60,557 nucleotides of DNA from Parachlorella kessleri (GCA_001598975.1 BBXU01000622.1:1-60557), one strand, 5' to 3'. Counted from the first letter of the stretch, positions 22,720-36,000 are shown. The notes: generated by a model from the sequence alone, not told the origin. Program-made: numbers and translations.

Positions 22720-24176
22720 GCATTGCAGCGTCCAGCATACAGAGCTGACAGAGAGCCTGAGGCAGAGCTGCGCGAATGTGTTTCTACCCGGCCACCATGG
22801 CCCAACCCGGAGGCCCTCACGCCGCGCCCGGAGATGAAAGCGGCCAGGCACATGCTGGGGCTGCAGATCGAGTTAGGCTCATCCGCCAACTCTCCCCTGC
22901 CTGATCCCACGGCACCAGCACCCACACCCCTATGCCCGCCTCCCGCCGAGCGCAGCTTTGCAGCCGCTGTGCGCCTTGGAGCCCGCCCAGAGGGTATCTT
23001 AACCCTCCTGCCAGCCCCAGGCGTCATGGCAGCAGGCCCCCCCAGCAATCATTGCACGCTCATCGCCCCTCTAAGCACCCACCGCCCCAGCCCCCTCTCG
23101 CACTCCCAGTTTCCACCCCTTTCAACCCCCGGCCCCAGCCTCACCCACGTAGCCTGGGAGGCGCCCACCACAGTCCTGTAAACCACGACCTTGGATGTGG
23201 CACCTGGGGAGCAGCAGCTACAGCCCCCGGCAGCCTTGGGTGTCACAGCTGATGCAGGCCTTAGTGCAGCGGTGGCGCGCAGTGAGAATGCAGGTCAGGC
23301 GGGAGGGTGGCAGAGCAGCCAGGAGCTCAGCCAAGCAGCAGCTCAACCACCTGCACCATGCCATCACACCTTATGCTCCTCGTGACAATCAAGCCAATGC
23401 AGAGCGGGTGGCAGCCCAGATGGAGGAGGGCAAACAATGCGGGCAACCTCCACACCCTTTAAGCCACAATGAAGCTGCTTGGCCCCGCTCGCCCTCCCCA
23501 ATGCCCGGCCCCACTAAAGGGCCCCAATGGCGAGGCGCTTCACACAGGCAGTCAGCGCGCAGTGGGGTTTGCAGAGCACTTCAAGGGGTTGCTGCAGTGC
23601 GGCCAACCGGGTGCACCAGAGGTATTGCAGTCAGCAGCCGCGCAGCCTTGGGCTGCCCCGCCGGACTCCTTCGCCTGGCAGCTTCCCACAGAGGCAGAGG
23701 TGGGGGAAGCATTCGCGGGGCTTAAGCATTGGCGAGCAGCCTACCCAGCGGGGCTATGGGCCGAGCAGCTGCAGGCCGCCTGGGAGCACAACCCCGCCTT
23801 CCGCTACAGCTGAACGGCATTGTGCTCCTGGCAGTGCAGCATGGGGCGCCAGCTGTGGCAAAGCAGGCGGAGGGTCTGCCATTCTTCAAGACAGGCGGCC
23901 CCTCCGACTCACACTCAGCAAGCAGCTGCGCGCCATTGGGGAGCAGAGCCTGCAGGAGTACCAGTGCGGCTTCAGGCCACAGCGCAGCTGTAGCGACCAG
24001 ATCTTCTGCCTCAGACGCATGTCAGAGCTGGCAGTGTCTAAGCAGCGGCGCCTGCACCTGGCCTACGTGGACTTGCTGAAGGCCTTTGACAGCGTCAACC
24101 GTGCTGCTCTCTGGATGGTGCTGCTGCAGAGTGGCCTGCCTGAAGTCCTGGTACGTGTGTTGGCAGACCTGCACCA

Positions 24177-24216
24177 GGATACTACTTGCCGCATGCGAGT
24201 GCGGCAAGTAGTATCC
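24177..24216. repeat. 17-bp perfect inverted repeat inside the LINE
   Basis: GGATACTACTTGCCGCA (24177-24193) and its exact reverse complement (24200-24216) flank the 6-nt loop TGCGAG. The site falls between the DTTCRMRV and FGVQQGCPL segments of the RT and coincides with a frame change. Confidence 0.9.
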
Positions 24217-24588
24217 GCAGCAGCTACAGCCATCCCTTCCGCCTGGAGTTTGGTGTGCAGCAGGGCTGCCCCTTGGCCCCCTTCCTGTTCATGGATTGGG
24301 TAATCAGGAAGGCGTTGACAGCATGCCTAGACAGCGGGTGACCATGCAGTACGGTTTCCCAGGCAACGGCGCCCTCACCGGCCTAGAAGCAGCCAAGGCA
24401 GCCCGGGGTGGCAGCCCACTTCGACTGCCACTCCTTATGCTGGCTGACGACATAGTGGTGCTGGCAAGCACAGCAGAGGGGCTGCAGCAGTTCCTCACAG
24501 CACCCGAGGCCGCCTGCCAGCGATGGGGCCTCACCATCAGCCAGAGCGAGACGGAGCTTGTGCTGGTGGGCGGTGCAGCCGCTGCAGC

Positions 24589-24721
24589 CTGCGAGGGCTG
24601 CGGGGCCCTTCAACCAGAGCGCAGCATGCTGCCCTGCAACACCTGTGAGGCAGGCTGGCACTGTGGCTGCCTCAACACACCCCTTGCTGCTCTCCCCCTC
24701 GACGGCTGGCAGTGCTCCTGC
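24589..24721 (+). other. PHD zinc finger in LINE ORF
   Basis: The Cys4-His-Cys3 pattern is complete: CEGC, then CNTC, then H-C-G-C, then CSC, with W before the final pair (DGWQCSC). It lies directly after the RT palm (ISQSETELVLVGG). PHD fingers usually read histone tails, so a chromatin-targeting role in insertion is plausible. Confidence 0.8.
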
Positions 24722-25260
24722 TCAGCAGCTGCGGGCCACACAACAGCTAGTGCAGCAGCAAAGGGGGCTCAGGTAGCTGCAGTAGATCACCGCCTCTCCA
24801 GCAGGTCAGCCAAGGTGCAGCAGCAGCAGCAGGAGCAGGTCCTCCCCCTGCCCCACAGGCCAGCCAATAAGCCTGCGCCAGCAGCCAGTCCAGATGGCGG
24901 CCAGACATCTGGGTGGGCAGCAGCGTGCTTCACTGGGTTCAGAAGTTTAAGTACATCAGCAGCCACTACACAGACAACATCGACCTGAACACTAAGCTAT
25001 GCTATCAGCTTTCACTTGGTGCAGCTGTGCACCACGTGGTTTGAAGGTTGTGGGGACCCTTCTTCAGCCAGCGGGGTACTAGGCTGTCTGTGTTGAAGGT
25101 GCTGGTGATGTCGGTAGTGCTGTACGGCTGTGAGTCACTGGCGCTGACCTGTGCTCAGCAACATCGCCAGGATGTCCTTGTCAAGGGGCTGCATAGACCG
25201 CATGCTAGGGTTGAGATGGAGGGATGACATCAGTGATGAGGAGTGGGGGGGAAGACAAGC

Positions 25261-26101
25261 CCGATAGAGTACTTTAGGGGGTATGCCCCTGACCTAGAAC
25301 TGGTCACCTGCTGCAATGGTAAGCGTGCAAATTTGTGCCCAGTCTTTGGACCGCAACAATGCAGGTCTTTCCTATTAGGTTCGTTGTTTCCGTCGACACA
25401 TAAGCAACATGCACGCCCACATACATACATGCAAATGCAAGCACGGTCGATACGACTCTTATAGCTAGATTGCGGCCAATCTACTCAACACATAGAGCAC
25501 GCAAAGCATTTCAGCTGGGCACAACACCACAACACAGCAAGGTTGGACAACTGACAGCACGTCAGATCAGCCTGAGCTAACAAATGGAACAAGGGCAAAA
25601 GGGACCCCACACTGTCCTCTAATGTGATCCGGTCAGTGCGCCTGAAACTGGTGTTCGATATCGTTCTAGTGGGCGAGTAACCCAAGTTGCTGCCACCCAC
25701 GCCAGAAGCATATATTTCCGCCGCCGCCGCCAGCCGCCGCCGCCGCCGGAAGCATATATTTCAAGTAGGCTACTCAGAAGCCGCTCAAGATACCAAGTCA
25801 TCCCCTGCATACCCTGTCAGACCCTGTCGCTCCGCTGGTAGTGTCATCTTGTTCAGTCACCGCACAATATCTGCTGACGTTGGGAACCTGGAGCAAGGAA
25901 CCTTTTGACAGAGTCAGTCTTCATACAAAGGACGCACTCTGCATCCCGTCCTGTCCGTACAGCTCAAATCTCACACCCTATTTGCACTACCTGCCACCCA
26001 TGCTAACAAAAGCTTTGACCTGTGCTGAACCGTCATCGAGCGTCAAAGAGGCGAGCAAGAAACGCTCCATGCAGGCAGGCACAGCTCAAAGCCTGCACGA
26101 C
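25261..26101. other. 3' flank of gene 3
   Basis: No gene was recognised. It contains a CCG tract flanked by 14-bp direct repeats. No TGTAA on the minus strand was found between 25261 and 26101, so the gene 3 poly(A) site is unresolved. Confidence 0.5.
25705..25762. repeat. CCG tract flanked by 14-bp direct repeats
   Basis: GAAGCATATATTTC occurs exactly at 25705-25718 and 25749-25762, on either side of an interrupted (CCG)n run. It is either a short tandem duplication or the footprint of an insertion. Confidence 0.85.
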
Positions 26102-27045
26102 TCACGCAAATGAGATCTTGCGTGGGGTGCGGTGTGACTCCCACAGGGTCGGGTCCTCTGCTTCACTTCCTCCCTCTGCAACGTAGGCAAGTAGCTGAGC
26201 CATGCACAAGACGCCTTTATCGGGCAAGCTCTAAGCCAGGGTACTGGGCCGGTGCTAGGCAGCACTGCTGTCCTGGTCATGCTTGGCTGTTTGGCTGCAC
26301 CTGCCAGGCAGTTGGGGAGGAACGTGCTTGTTGCATGGCTTGTACTGTTCCCACCTGCGTGATGGCGGTGCATCTGCTCCTTGTAAGCCTTGACCTTGCG
26401 GGACACATCATGGGTGCCCACTGCAGGCGAGGGGACCTACAGGGCACCATTGCAACGATCTTTCACCTCGTATAATCAAAATTTGGCCTAGTTGTCACAA
26501 ATGACAAACCCCACCATTCAATACATTGTGATCAGTATGCTCGTTCGTTTGCACTCAGTACGGCCCGGCACTACTGCTCCCTCCGTCCAGATCTGCTGAG
26601 CGCCTAACTAGGGCAAGAACCTACCTCCTGGTCTTTGCTGGTGTTCTGGCTCACAACAATGCTGAGTCTAGTAGCCTCACTGCCCTGGGCATGATCGGGG
26701 TCTGGTGGCCTTCTAGCTTTGTCACCACCCCAGCAGCAGGTGAGTAGGCGAGCTGCAAAGGAAGTGAACACGGGGCAGTGCGCCGGCATGAGTCTGTGAG
26801 TTGGAAGCAATACAGGCACAGCAGGGAGCATCCATTTCTAGACACTGTAGGGACTAGACTGCAGGGACTTGGCCCAGCTTAGCAAGCTTACCCAGGGCCA
26901 CACGCAAACCCACGCCGGAACCATGCTTGTGGTGGCTAACATCCTCCTCCTCTTGCTGGTTGGTGCTGCTGAGCACCAGGTTCATGACGTCCATCTCAGG
27001 GGGCAGCTGGCTCAGCAGCTCAGCCACACGGCGGGACTCCTGCAG
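26102..27045 (-). other. Gene 3 cytosolic tail with C-terminal KISF motif
   Basis: Blocks: ESRRVAELLSQLPPEMDVMN with TNQQEEEDV (26925-27045), RLSIVVSQNTSKDQE (26625-26750), VGTHDVSRKVKAYKEQMHRH (26345-26435) and SEAEDPTLWESHRTPRKISF plus A and stop. KISF (26108-26119) fits [RK][VI]x[FW]. Confidence 0.6.
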
Positions 27046-30000
27046 AAGACAGCCGTGCAGTGGGTTTGCGAGCCTCCTTCATGTTATCGCCATGGCAAAT
27101 ATTGGAACTAGGGCTTTCAGGCAGTTACCCTCCTCTTAAGTAGCCTCTACACAACTGCTGCCCACCTACACAGCCCAGCACCGACATGCGCAAAGCCGTC
27201 CTCAAGCCTGGCCATGCTCCACCCCGCACCTTCTTGCTGTGCCGCAGAAAGGGTAGGAGCATCCAGAAGTAAAAGAAGACCATAATCGCCACACCAAGTA
27301 CCATAGCCACCACCTGCAGGAAGCTTAGCCGGTTTATATCTGTCTCCTAGGACATAATGAGACAGCTTTGCCCTTGAGGCAGCCACCTTCCAGAAGAAAG
27401 CATTGGCAGAGCATCGAAACATCTAGCATGCTTTCTGGCGGACGGTGTAAGGCACTGTATTTCTCACAAGCTATGTCTTTGTAGGCGGAATCATTGCGCG
27501 GCAGTTTAGCACACTACCCCAGTGCTTGCCTGCAGGGTGGTGATGATCGCCATACGGCCTTGCCCCTCAGCAGCGAAGTTTAGAGTGTTCGTGATAGCCC
27601 CATCCTGCTGGTCGCCAACAAGAAGGCTGTGAGTCATCAGTGACACCAGCAATTGCCGCCAACCCAGAGCTTACTGCGAGCCAAAGCCCAGCCAACAAAG
27701 CTGCAGTGCCTGTGCGGCTGCTGATGCCTGTTCCACGCCCAGGGCAGACTTACTTCCAAGGGCTTGCCTTCCCTCGAAATCGTCCAAAGAAAGGAAAATT
27801 GTGGAGTGGAAAACGTTATTTGGGAAGCGGGTCTCAGCATCGTCAGTTCGGCGCATTTCTCTATGAACATGTTCGCCAGTTGGTTGAGGCCGTTGTTGGT
27901 AACCTGTACGCATCAAGCACCAAGCTGCTGCCCTTGAGAGGTCAGGTTGGCACTCTTTCTTGGCTGGCTAGCAAACACATCAGGTAATCAGCAACAGTGG
28001 TACGGCTCACATGCCCCTACCCTGCATTGCAAGGCTACTTGGTGACCGCTTTTAACTTGTCACTCTTTAGCTTTGTAACCACGCTCATGCTGTATTCGGA
28101 GGAAAACAGGGGCACACAACCTGGTAGTAAGGGTCTGTGGGTGGTATGCACTTGGAAGCGTTGCGGTTGAGGCACCCCTGGCCAAACCAGAGCTGCTCAT
28201 GTTCGCTGTTCTGTCTCAGAGCTCCTTCTAAGCCCAGGCTGGGGTCTCCGTAAAGTAAGCCGTTAATGTAAAGCTGGAGCTGCCTGTAGAGGGCACCAAG
28301 CCTGCAAGCACAGTGCCCTCAAGGTTAGGGCTTGCTGGATGGGAGGCAGGCCTAAGTATGTGTAGGCAAAACTGCCAGGGAGCTTGACTGCAAACCACTG
28401 GCGGCAGCATGTACCGTACAGCACCCCATGCCACGCTGCAACAAGCTCATGCAACTATTGCAACATTGCACTTGTCTCCAGCGGACTTGCTGGCAACTCA
28501 CTGTCCTTGCAGCAGGGTGGCTTGCGCAGCTGTAGAGCAGAACACCATGCCGATCGCCTTGCTCAAGGCAGTAGCCACACAGTAGTGGACAATTTGTGCA
28601 GCGACAAGGTTGGCGATCTGCAGCGAGCACGACCGTCTGCGCAAAAAGGGTAGCGGGAGGCGTGACTGCAGGCTCAAGCAGCAGCCTGTGTTTCACATTT
28701 AATCAAAAGGTGGCAGTAACCCTTCCCAGGGGCACAACATGCATCCCAGGCACCACTGCAATCGAGATTCCGCCACACTCGCAACACTCACCGAGGCACT
28801 CGAGCCCTGCAGCCTCACAATGGAGATGGCATAGATCACACAGACGATGACACACCAAAGCAGGAAGGGGACCAGCATGCTGTGGGTTGCCAGCCCCTTG
28901 GTGCCCTGCAGCAGCGAGGCCCAGCCATGCTCAGGCAGGAGCTGAAATGCCAGAATTGGGTAGCCCTGACGCATGTGTCAGACGGGTAGGAGCCTGTGCG
29001 GCGCATGGGCAGAGCGAGGACACCCACTAACTTGGGCACTGTGCAGTCCCATCGCCTGCTAGCAACCACCCACCAGGTTGCGTTTGCCAGCCGTCAGGTT
29101 GAAGCCGACGCCTTTGGCAGGGTCTGCCCCAGCGCTCCCAGCGTCAGCTTGCTGCTGCTGCTGCTGCTGCTGCTACACAAACACTAAAAAGGACGTCTCA
29201 ATGCCGCACCATGGACAAGGGTGACCTCACGATGCATCAAGCTCTCATGAAGCCGCCCATAAGGCCTCCTTGACGACCTTGACGCTGCAGATGCAATGGC
29301 TAAGCTGTTGTGCACATGCAACCTTCCCCACCCACACGCAGCCAGGCTTCGCCATCGTCGTCCTCGCCCTCCTGGTCGTCCTCTAGCGACACCTGTACCT
29401 CCTTGGTAGCCAGCTGCATTATTAGCACAGGCCGGGGCACCGCCTGCAGGGCAGTGGCCCGTCATGATTTTGAATGGCGGCATTGTGCAAGTGGGTCAGG
29501 GAGAGGACCAGCTGAAACGTTACTCAGCTGCATGTGCATCACCATCTGCCACCCATCATGGTGAAGGCACTGCCGCTCTTTGCATTTGGCGACTAGAGCC
29601 CCCTGCTATAGCTGTCTCCCGGCCCATGCCCCCAGCTGATCTTCAAGGCAGAACCAGTACGAAACAAGACACCCCAGCCAGACTGCACGGTACACTTACC
29701 AGGAAAACACTGAAGAGCTTGAAGCGGGCACGGTTTACAAGCCTCATGAGGATGTACAGACACAGGCAGCACAGTGGGATGAGCCCACCAGCCTCCGACA
29801 CCACAAAGATAATCATCTCCTGCAGGACAGGAGGGACAGCACCCCTGAGACGCCCTGCACTTGGCAACGGCCTGCCGGAGTTATGCTGCCTGAGCCTAGA
29901 TAGTCTAAGCGCTCAGCTACCAATGCACAAGCAAGGCCCAGTTCCTGTCACTATCGAAAGAGTAGGCGCCATCAGTGAAGCTGCAGTCAGGGCGCACAGA

Positions 30001-33000
30001 TAGTTAACTGGCCGCGCGCTGCAAGGCTAGCCTAGCGCCCACCTTGGTGAGCTGGGCCAGTTTCACGTCGCTCACGGCCCTCTGGGACTGCAGGCTCTCC
30101 ATCAGCCCAATACCCAGCGTATCGCCGTTGAGGCTCATGAAGCCAACCTCCTGCACAGCCAGGCTGAAGCTTTGGTGTAGGTAACAGCAGGGCATCAGCG
30201 GGTAAGCATGTGAGGGCTGGCATGCGAGTTGCGCTGGGTTGGTGTGTGAGAGCCTGGGAAACGTGGGACCACAGTCCAGCCGCATACAAACTACAGTGCA
30301 GGGCTGTCGTCCAACGTGCCGTGAAGTTGGCAAGGGCGCTGCCTGCTGGGGTAGGAGCGGTGGATGCAACCAACCGGGCGGCAGTGGTGTACCGCAGGGT
30401 CAAGTCCCACAGTGAGGTGTTGTACTGCCTGCACCAGATCAGAGGAGTCCAAGCCATGGGCCAGGGCCTGGCAGCCAACAAGCCGGCCACAGCTCTTGTG
30501 CCCCAACAAACTGCATTTGATTGGCAGTCAATGGCGAGTGCCAGACAGCAGGCTGTGCACAAGCCAGTCTGACAAGGAGGCACTGGGCGATTGTGCTTGC
30601 TACACGCTCCCTATCAGACCTTGGCTTTACCTGTTCGGCAGCACCTGAGTGGCGAAAATGCCGTGAGCAGTGCTTATAAAGAGCGCCCGCTGGCTGTCTG
30701 TGGGAGGCGGGTCCAGCTTGCTTGGATCCGTGCCAAACATGATATTTCTGTTTCCTTTCTCAAGCAAGGCCGCCTGCACCACGCTACCAAAGCGCGCTCA
30801 GCATGACATCTACACACAAAAACAGCATGCTGCAGCAGGCACGGCGGGACTGGGTGCTGAGAAGCCTGTAGAGTGCAGCACTTGTTCCTGTGATGTAGCA
30901 CCTTGGTTTCCATCCATGGGAGGTAGTAATTGACATAGAACAAGCCTAGGGCAGGATCTGCATGCAAAGGTAGGTGGAGGGTCAGCAGCTAGCGCACATG
31001 TGTCGACAAGTACATTGCGTGCAAATGCGTTGAGGAGTACTGAGGGCACAGCCAGGCAATGTCATATCACCGACCCAACCGAGAGGAGCCACCTACCACT
31101 GTGTCGAAAGGAGCGGGGGTTGGTTGCGTCTGTGCTGGAGACAAGAATCCGCATCGCAGACATCATCTGCAGGCGCAGAGAACAGAGCCCTCCCGAAGCC
31201 CTTGTAGGACTGGAGAGTACCCCAATGGCATGAAATAGCCAGCTGCACATAACTGGACGTGCGGCAAGGTAGTTGCCTTGGCACCGCAAGGTAATTACCT
31301 TGCTGCAGTATGTGCAGCTGTCGCCTGCGTCCACGACATCTTGTATGAAGCCGCTGTAGTCACTTATGCCCTGGGTCGTCAAGCCGAGGAAGAGAGCATG
31401 CACTGCCAACAAGACAAGGGCCATCACCAGCGCAGCCCTGCATTCAAGGATACATGTCGATCGGCCGGCTGTGGAGGACCCTAGTATTCTTCGAAGGGCA
31501 TGCAGGGTCAAGGGCAGGTATGTGTATTGCACAGGGAGCTGCAGAGATAAAAAGTTACATTATGTGGTAACAAGCCAATGATACGCGTGTCAGGCTCCCA
31601 GCATGGCATCCAGTACCGCTTGAGTGTGCGCATCGGCGCCTGGGCCTTGAGGGAGCTCAGTAGCGTGTTCAGCTTGCGGAGGCGCTTGACGCGCTGGTAC
31701 TCGCTGTAGTTGCCGCGCCCTGACTCCTGCAGGGATTAGCAGCCAGTGGTGGTGACTTCTCCCAGTTGCACTAGCCAACTCTACAGGCGTCCTCTGGCCA
31801 GGCAACACTTGGCCCAGAAAGGTGGGACATTTGGCAGTGTTGAGGGGAGGAGTGCACCTCCGTACAACTTGCACGCGTGCCCAAGGACCACACCCACCTC
31901 AGGATCGACAGCAGATGCTCCGTCAATGTGGGAGGCGCCATCCTCCATGGAGTGCTCGGACCGTCCGTCAGCTGCAGCAACAGCTGGGCAAGCAACTTAG
32001 CAAGCATGAAATGTAATGGTCATGTGTTACAGCTCCTCATGCTATTCGCCACGCACACAACGCCACATGCACACCTGATTGAGCCTTTGCCGCCGCGCCT
32101 GGGCCAGAGGAAGCAGCGATCCTGCAGCAGCAATCCCGCTGATGTTGGTGAGGACATTTTATCGGGCCTGACCAGGCTTGAAGTAGCCAGACCTACTTGC
32201 TAATGGCGGCCTACTGGCTATCCTACAGGCGGAAGGCATCCAGCTGGCTGCCGGAAGAGCATGCTTCATAGCCTGGTAGCATAAACCGTGACCAGGGCAT
32301 CCCCCGCCACGACCAGGTATCTACACTTACGGCAAGTCCTCTGGCTCTGGAGAGTTGGTGCGGCTACTCTGGGGCGACGACACAGGTACAGCCCCGCAGC
32401 GACTTAAGGCCTCAACCAGGTTTGGCCGGACCCATGAAGTTGGCTGGGTGGGATGCACTGTGACCCGTACCACCCATCTGCGATTGCAAAGGAGGCACAC
32501 ATGCGCTGTGTAGTGTAGCCATGCCGCCAGGTAATCGCACAGCTGTAGCACGCTGCGCAGACAAATGGCAGCTGCACTCTGGCGGTGGATGGTATGTAGG
32601 CTAGTCAGCTTGGACTCCCAACATCAGCCAAGTCTGGGACTTGCCTGCTGCCGTTCCCGTGTTTGTCTGCACCTTGCAGCTGCACCAGCGTCCGTGATCC
32701 ATCCACCTGCAGACAAATGAAGGCACAGCTCTGCTTGATCTGAAGTGCTAGCATCAGCCTGCCACTGATGCGCAAGCGTTGGACAGTCTGTGCTGGTCGT
32801 AAGTGTCTTTGGCCTTGCCAAAACCTGACCTCAGGGGGCCCCGCTGCCACTAAAGCTCAGCAGGGAAAGCCAAAGCTTCCTGCAATAGATCGGCAGCGCA
32901 ATTGCTCACATGCAGTGCCTCCATCTCCAGCTTCTCCCCCACAGCCTGGTCGCCGCCATGCTTCAACATGGTCCGCTTCACAGCCAAAAAATCCTCCGCC

Positions 33001-36000
33001 CTGCTATGGCCAGCACGACCAGCTGCAAAGGCAAGGAAGGACCTGAGACTCTGTGCAAACACCCCAGTTACCGATAGCCTGTGCCTTTAATTCAGGTCCT
33101 CTGGACGCTTGTGAGGCCCCCCAGCGGGTGTAGGAGACGGCAGAGGCTGACATCCGCGTCCACCGCACTTACCAGAAGTTTTGACAAGCTTTGTGATGGA
33201 CTGCCCCGTCAAAGCGTTGGAGCCAAACAATAGAGCAGCCTCGGCATCTGCAGAAGGGATACACAACACCAATGTGAAACTCGACACACTTGTGGACCTG
33301 TTGCTTTTGCACCGCTTGTTGGTCTCATCCAGCAACGGGGCATTGCACGGAGGATGCATACAGACCGCTGCACTAAGCTAGGCACATGAAGCACGCGAAA
33401 TCAGCTGCCTCGCTGTTGAACAGCAGCGATCAGCCAAACACACCGACCTGCTGCCTTGATTTTCAGCTGCTGGTCAATCTCCAAGACCGCTTCCAGCATG
33501 CTGTCCTGCCGCAGCTTGATCACATGCAGGTGCTCTCCTGCAGACATGAGTCGCGATTGAGTATGGTTCGAGGCTTCTTCCCACAAATAACCCCCGCTGC
33601 CCCCTGTATGTATAATGACAGCGCATACATTTTTTGCACAAGGACATTGGGCAACACTTGTTTGCAGAGTGAAGGTTTACCAGCTCACCGTCGATGACAT
33701 CTTCCTGCCTGACTGAACCCTCATCAACCAACTGCATAAAGCAGCGGGCGGTGAGAAATGGTAGTACAGGGCCATGTGTCATTGCAAACAAAATGACCAA
33801 AAACACCTTGAGAACGACAGTTGAGCTTCACCATGCATACGAAATCTGCAGGGTGCCCTGAGCAACTCACCTGCTGAACATCCACCTCGGTGTCAGCCAC
33901 CTGAAGACCAGCAGAGGGCAGTGTCAACACCCAAAAGAAAACCTGGCGATCAAACCTGTGTGCTCTACCATCGGTCAATGTGTTGTCTTGGGCATGATGA
34001 TGGTCAAAGTCAAGCGCATGCATAGCATCGATGCCGCGGGCGACAGCGCTGTTGTGCCAACCCACCAGCAGTGCCGTCATGCGGCAGGGGATGGTTCCGG
34101 CCAGTGCTGAGCTGGTCCCTCTTGACCTCCGCTTCAGCTGCTTGGCAGCTGCCGCGCTCGGCAGAAGTCCCACACGGAAGGAGGCAGAACCTCCAGCAGC
34201 TGCACAATGTTGCAGTGACAAGACACCGCACCTTTGGCTTGCAACCCTCATGCGACTAAGGTTACCAGTGGTCACAGTATACTTGACGTGTTACTTTGGC
34301 GATGACCTTGATAGTCAAACATGGGCTCCACTTGCCTGTGGGAGGTACAGCCCACCACTTTGGAGCCCCAGTCAGGTGCAAGCGGCCCTTATAAAAGTCA
34401 CTGTCCCAGTGAAACTGACAGCGCGCCTGCACATAGGACCTACCCTGCATCTTGGTGGACTCTTGTGCGAGCCTGGACAGCAGCTGCTGCACTGTGGGCC
34501 AGCTTTGCTGGAACCCAGCCGGCCTGGAGAAATCTTGCACGACCTCAGAGATGCTCTTAGTGCATAGCTCGGTTGTGTCCTGCACACGGCGGGAGATCAA
34601 ATGGTGGCAAGCGGGATGGCAAGGCTTACGGATAGTCCCTTGGACAGAGCATGCATATGCGGACTTGGCACTGGCCTGTACACATAATCATGCCCGGCAG
34701 GCTTTGCCACCAGCCAGGACAACTCACTTGCCCAAAGCCAAGGAGGGCAGTGGCAGGGTCGGCCTTCAAAGCCAGCACCCTGCCATCAGCATGCACCAGC
34801 AGCAGCATCTGCTTGCTGCTGTCCAATACGTCCTGCAGCGGCATGGTGGGCGTGTCCGCTGGCTTGCAGCACACAATAAGAGCACAAAACACTTGGGCAT
34901 CGGCCATTGCGCGCGGGGACAGCGGTCGGGGGCACTCGGCAAAGTTGCTGCAAGGCAGGCAGGTTGCCCCCTCAAGCTCTGGAAGTGCTGCTGCCTTACC
35001 TCCACCCCACCGCCTCCCCAGGCATCTGCCGTTGGCACCTTAACTTCAGTGACGGTGGCCGTCAAGCAAGAGACCTTGCCGACCTGCAAACACGAACAGC
35101 GATGTGGGCTTCAGGCCTAGGTATTCTTTTCGAACGCTACAATAGGACAAACAAAGCAAGTGACGCGCGCATGAACACAATGCGTAGCACGGAGGGTCTG
35201 GGTTTGTTAATTGGTATAGACCCTCACAGTAGGCCACCACACTCAGTGCTGAACTACCTATAGGCTCCCAAGTGCAGACAAATACACTGCGCACCTGCGC
35301 TTCCACGACTTGCAAGTGCACAGGCACTTGCTTGTTGTTCCGGCCCAGCAGCACCACAGTGCGTGCTGTGCGGCAGGAGCACGGTGCCTGCAATGGGACA
35401 GAGACGGCCCATGGTTCCAGGCCTTACAGGACACCCAACTCAGCCTACAGAGACAAGTACAGAAGGCCTAGCCGATTCCACTGGCACAGGCTCGGTATGC
35501 AGCACTCCTAGCCATCGCAGGATGGCACAGGTTCACCCACCATCATGGTGGGGTCAGCACTCTGCGCCACCTGCTGCATCCACCGTAGGTGCAGCTGGGG
35601 GTATGGCGAGCGCATGATGTCCCTGATGGTCTTCTTCTTGCCGACCAGGAGGCCTGTGGTAGCCGATAATTCCCACCGTCAGTCCTAACAATTCAAAAGC
35701 AGGGTTTCAAGGAGTTCATGGGAGTACAACAGTACTATAACCGGCATGCTGACTGACAGGTGCTGACAGTAGCATAGCATGGAGCTCACCTGGCTCGTAC
35801 CCCAGCATGGCCTCCAAAGCAGCGTTGGCATAGATGACCTGGCCAGCTGGGGTGAGCGAGATCAAGCCAAGGCTTCTCAAATGCTCGTCCAGGGTAAACT
35901 TCACAACTCTGCATTGACAGGCTCAGACAGCAGGTCTGGATAAGGGTGACCTGCTGTCCAGCTACATGCCGGGGCCAGAAGAGCGGTGGCATAAAAAACC

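Larger units (their letters stand above)
23470..25246 (+). pseudogene. LINE reverse transcriptase ORF, frameshifted
   Basis: Reading needs at least four frame changes: near 23800-23900, near 24220 (at the hairpin), near 24330 and after about 24900. In-frame stops also occur. Motif A is intact (DLLKAFDSVN). The catalytic box reads LADD where non-LTR RTs usually have an aromatic residue before ADD. The element is therefore almost certainly dead. Confidence 0.8.
22720..25260 (+). mobile_element. Decayed LINE-type (non-LTR) retrotransposon with PHD finger
   Basis: Plus-strand remnants read in order as a LINE ORF across several frameshifts. Order: a pre-RT linker (LMQALVQRWRAVRMQVRR, near 23240); an RT N-terminal part (VGFAEHFKGLLQCG, then LPTEAEVGEAFAGLKHWRA, 23570-23750); fingers/palm YQCGFRPQRSCSDQIF and YVDLLKAFDSVNRA (23960-24100); FGVQQGCPLAPFLF (about 24251-24295); catalytic LADD (24440-24451); a PHD finger; then YISSHYTDNIDLN (about 24950-24990), a VVLYGCESLALTC stretch (about 25110-25155) and RMLGLRWRDDISDEEW (25199-25246). 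The endonuclease part is not convincingly seen; the 5' limit is a guess. It sits antisense to the flanking genes. No target-site duplication could be found by eye. Confidence 0.8.

Noticed and set aside
22720..23190. LINE endonuclease (APE) domain
   Set aside because: Open frames exist, but I could not find the conserved endonuclease motifs, so only the RT part is claimed.
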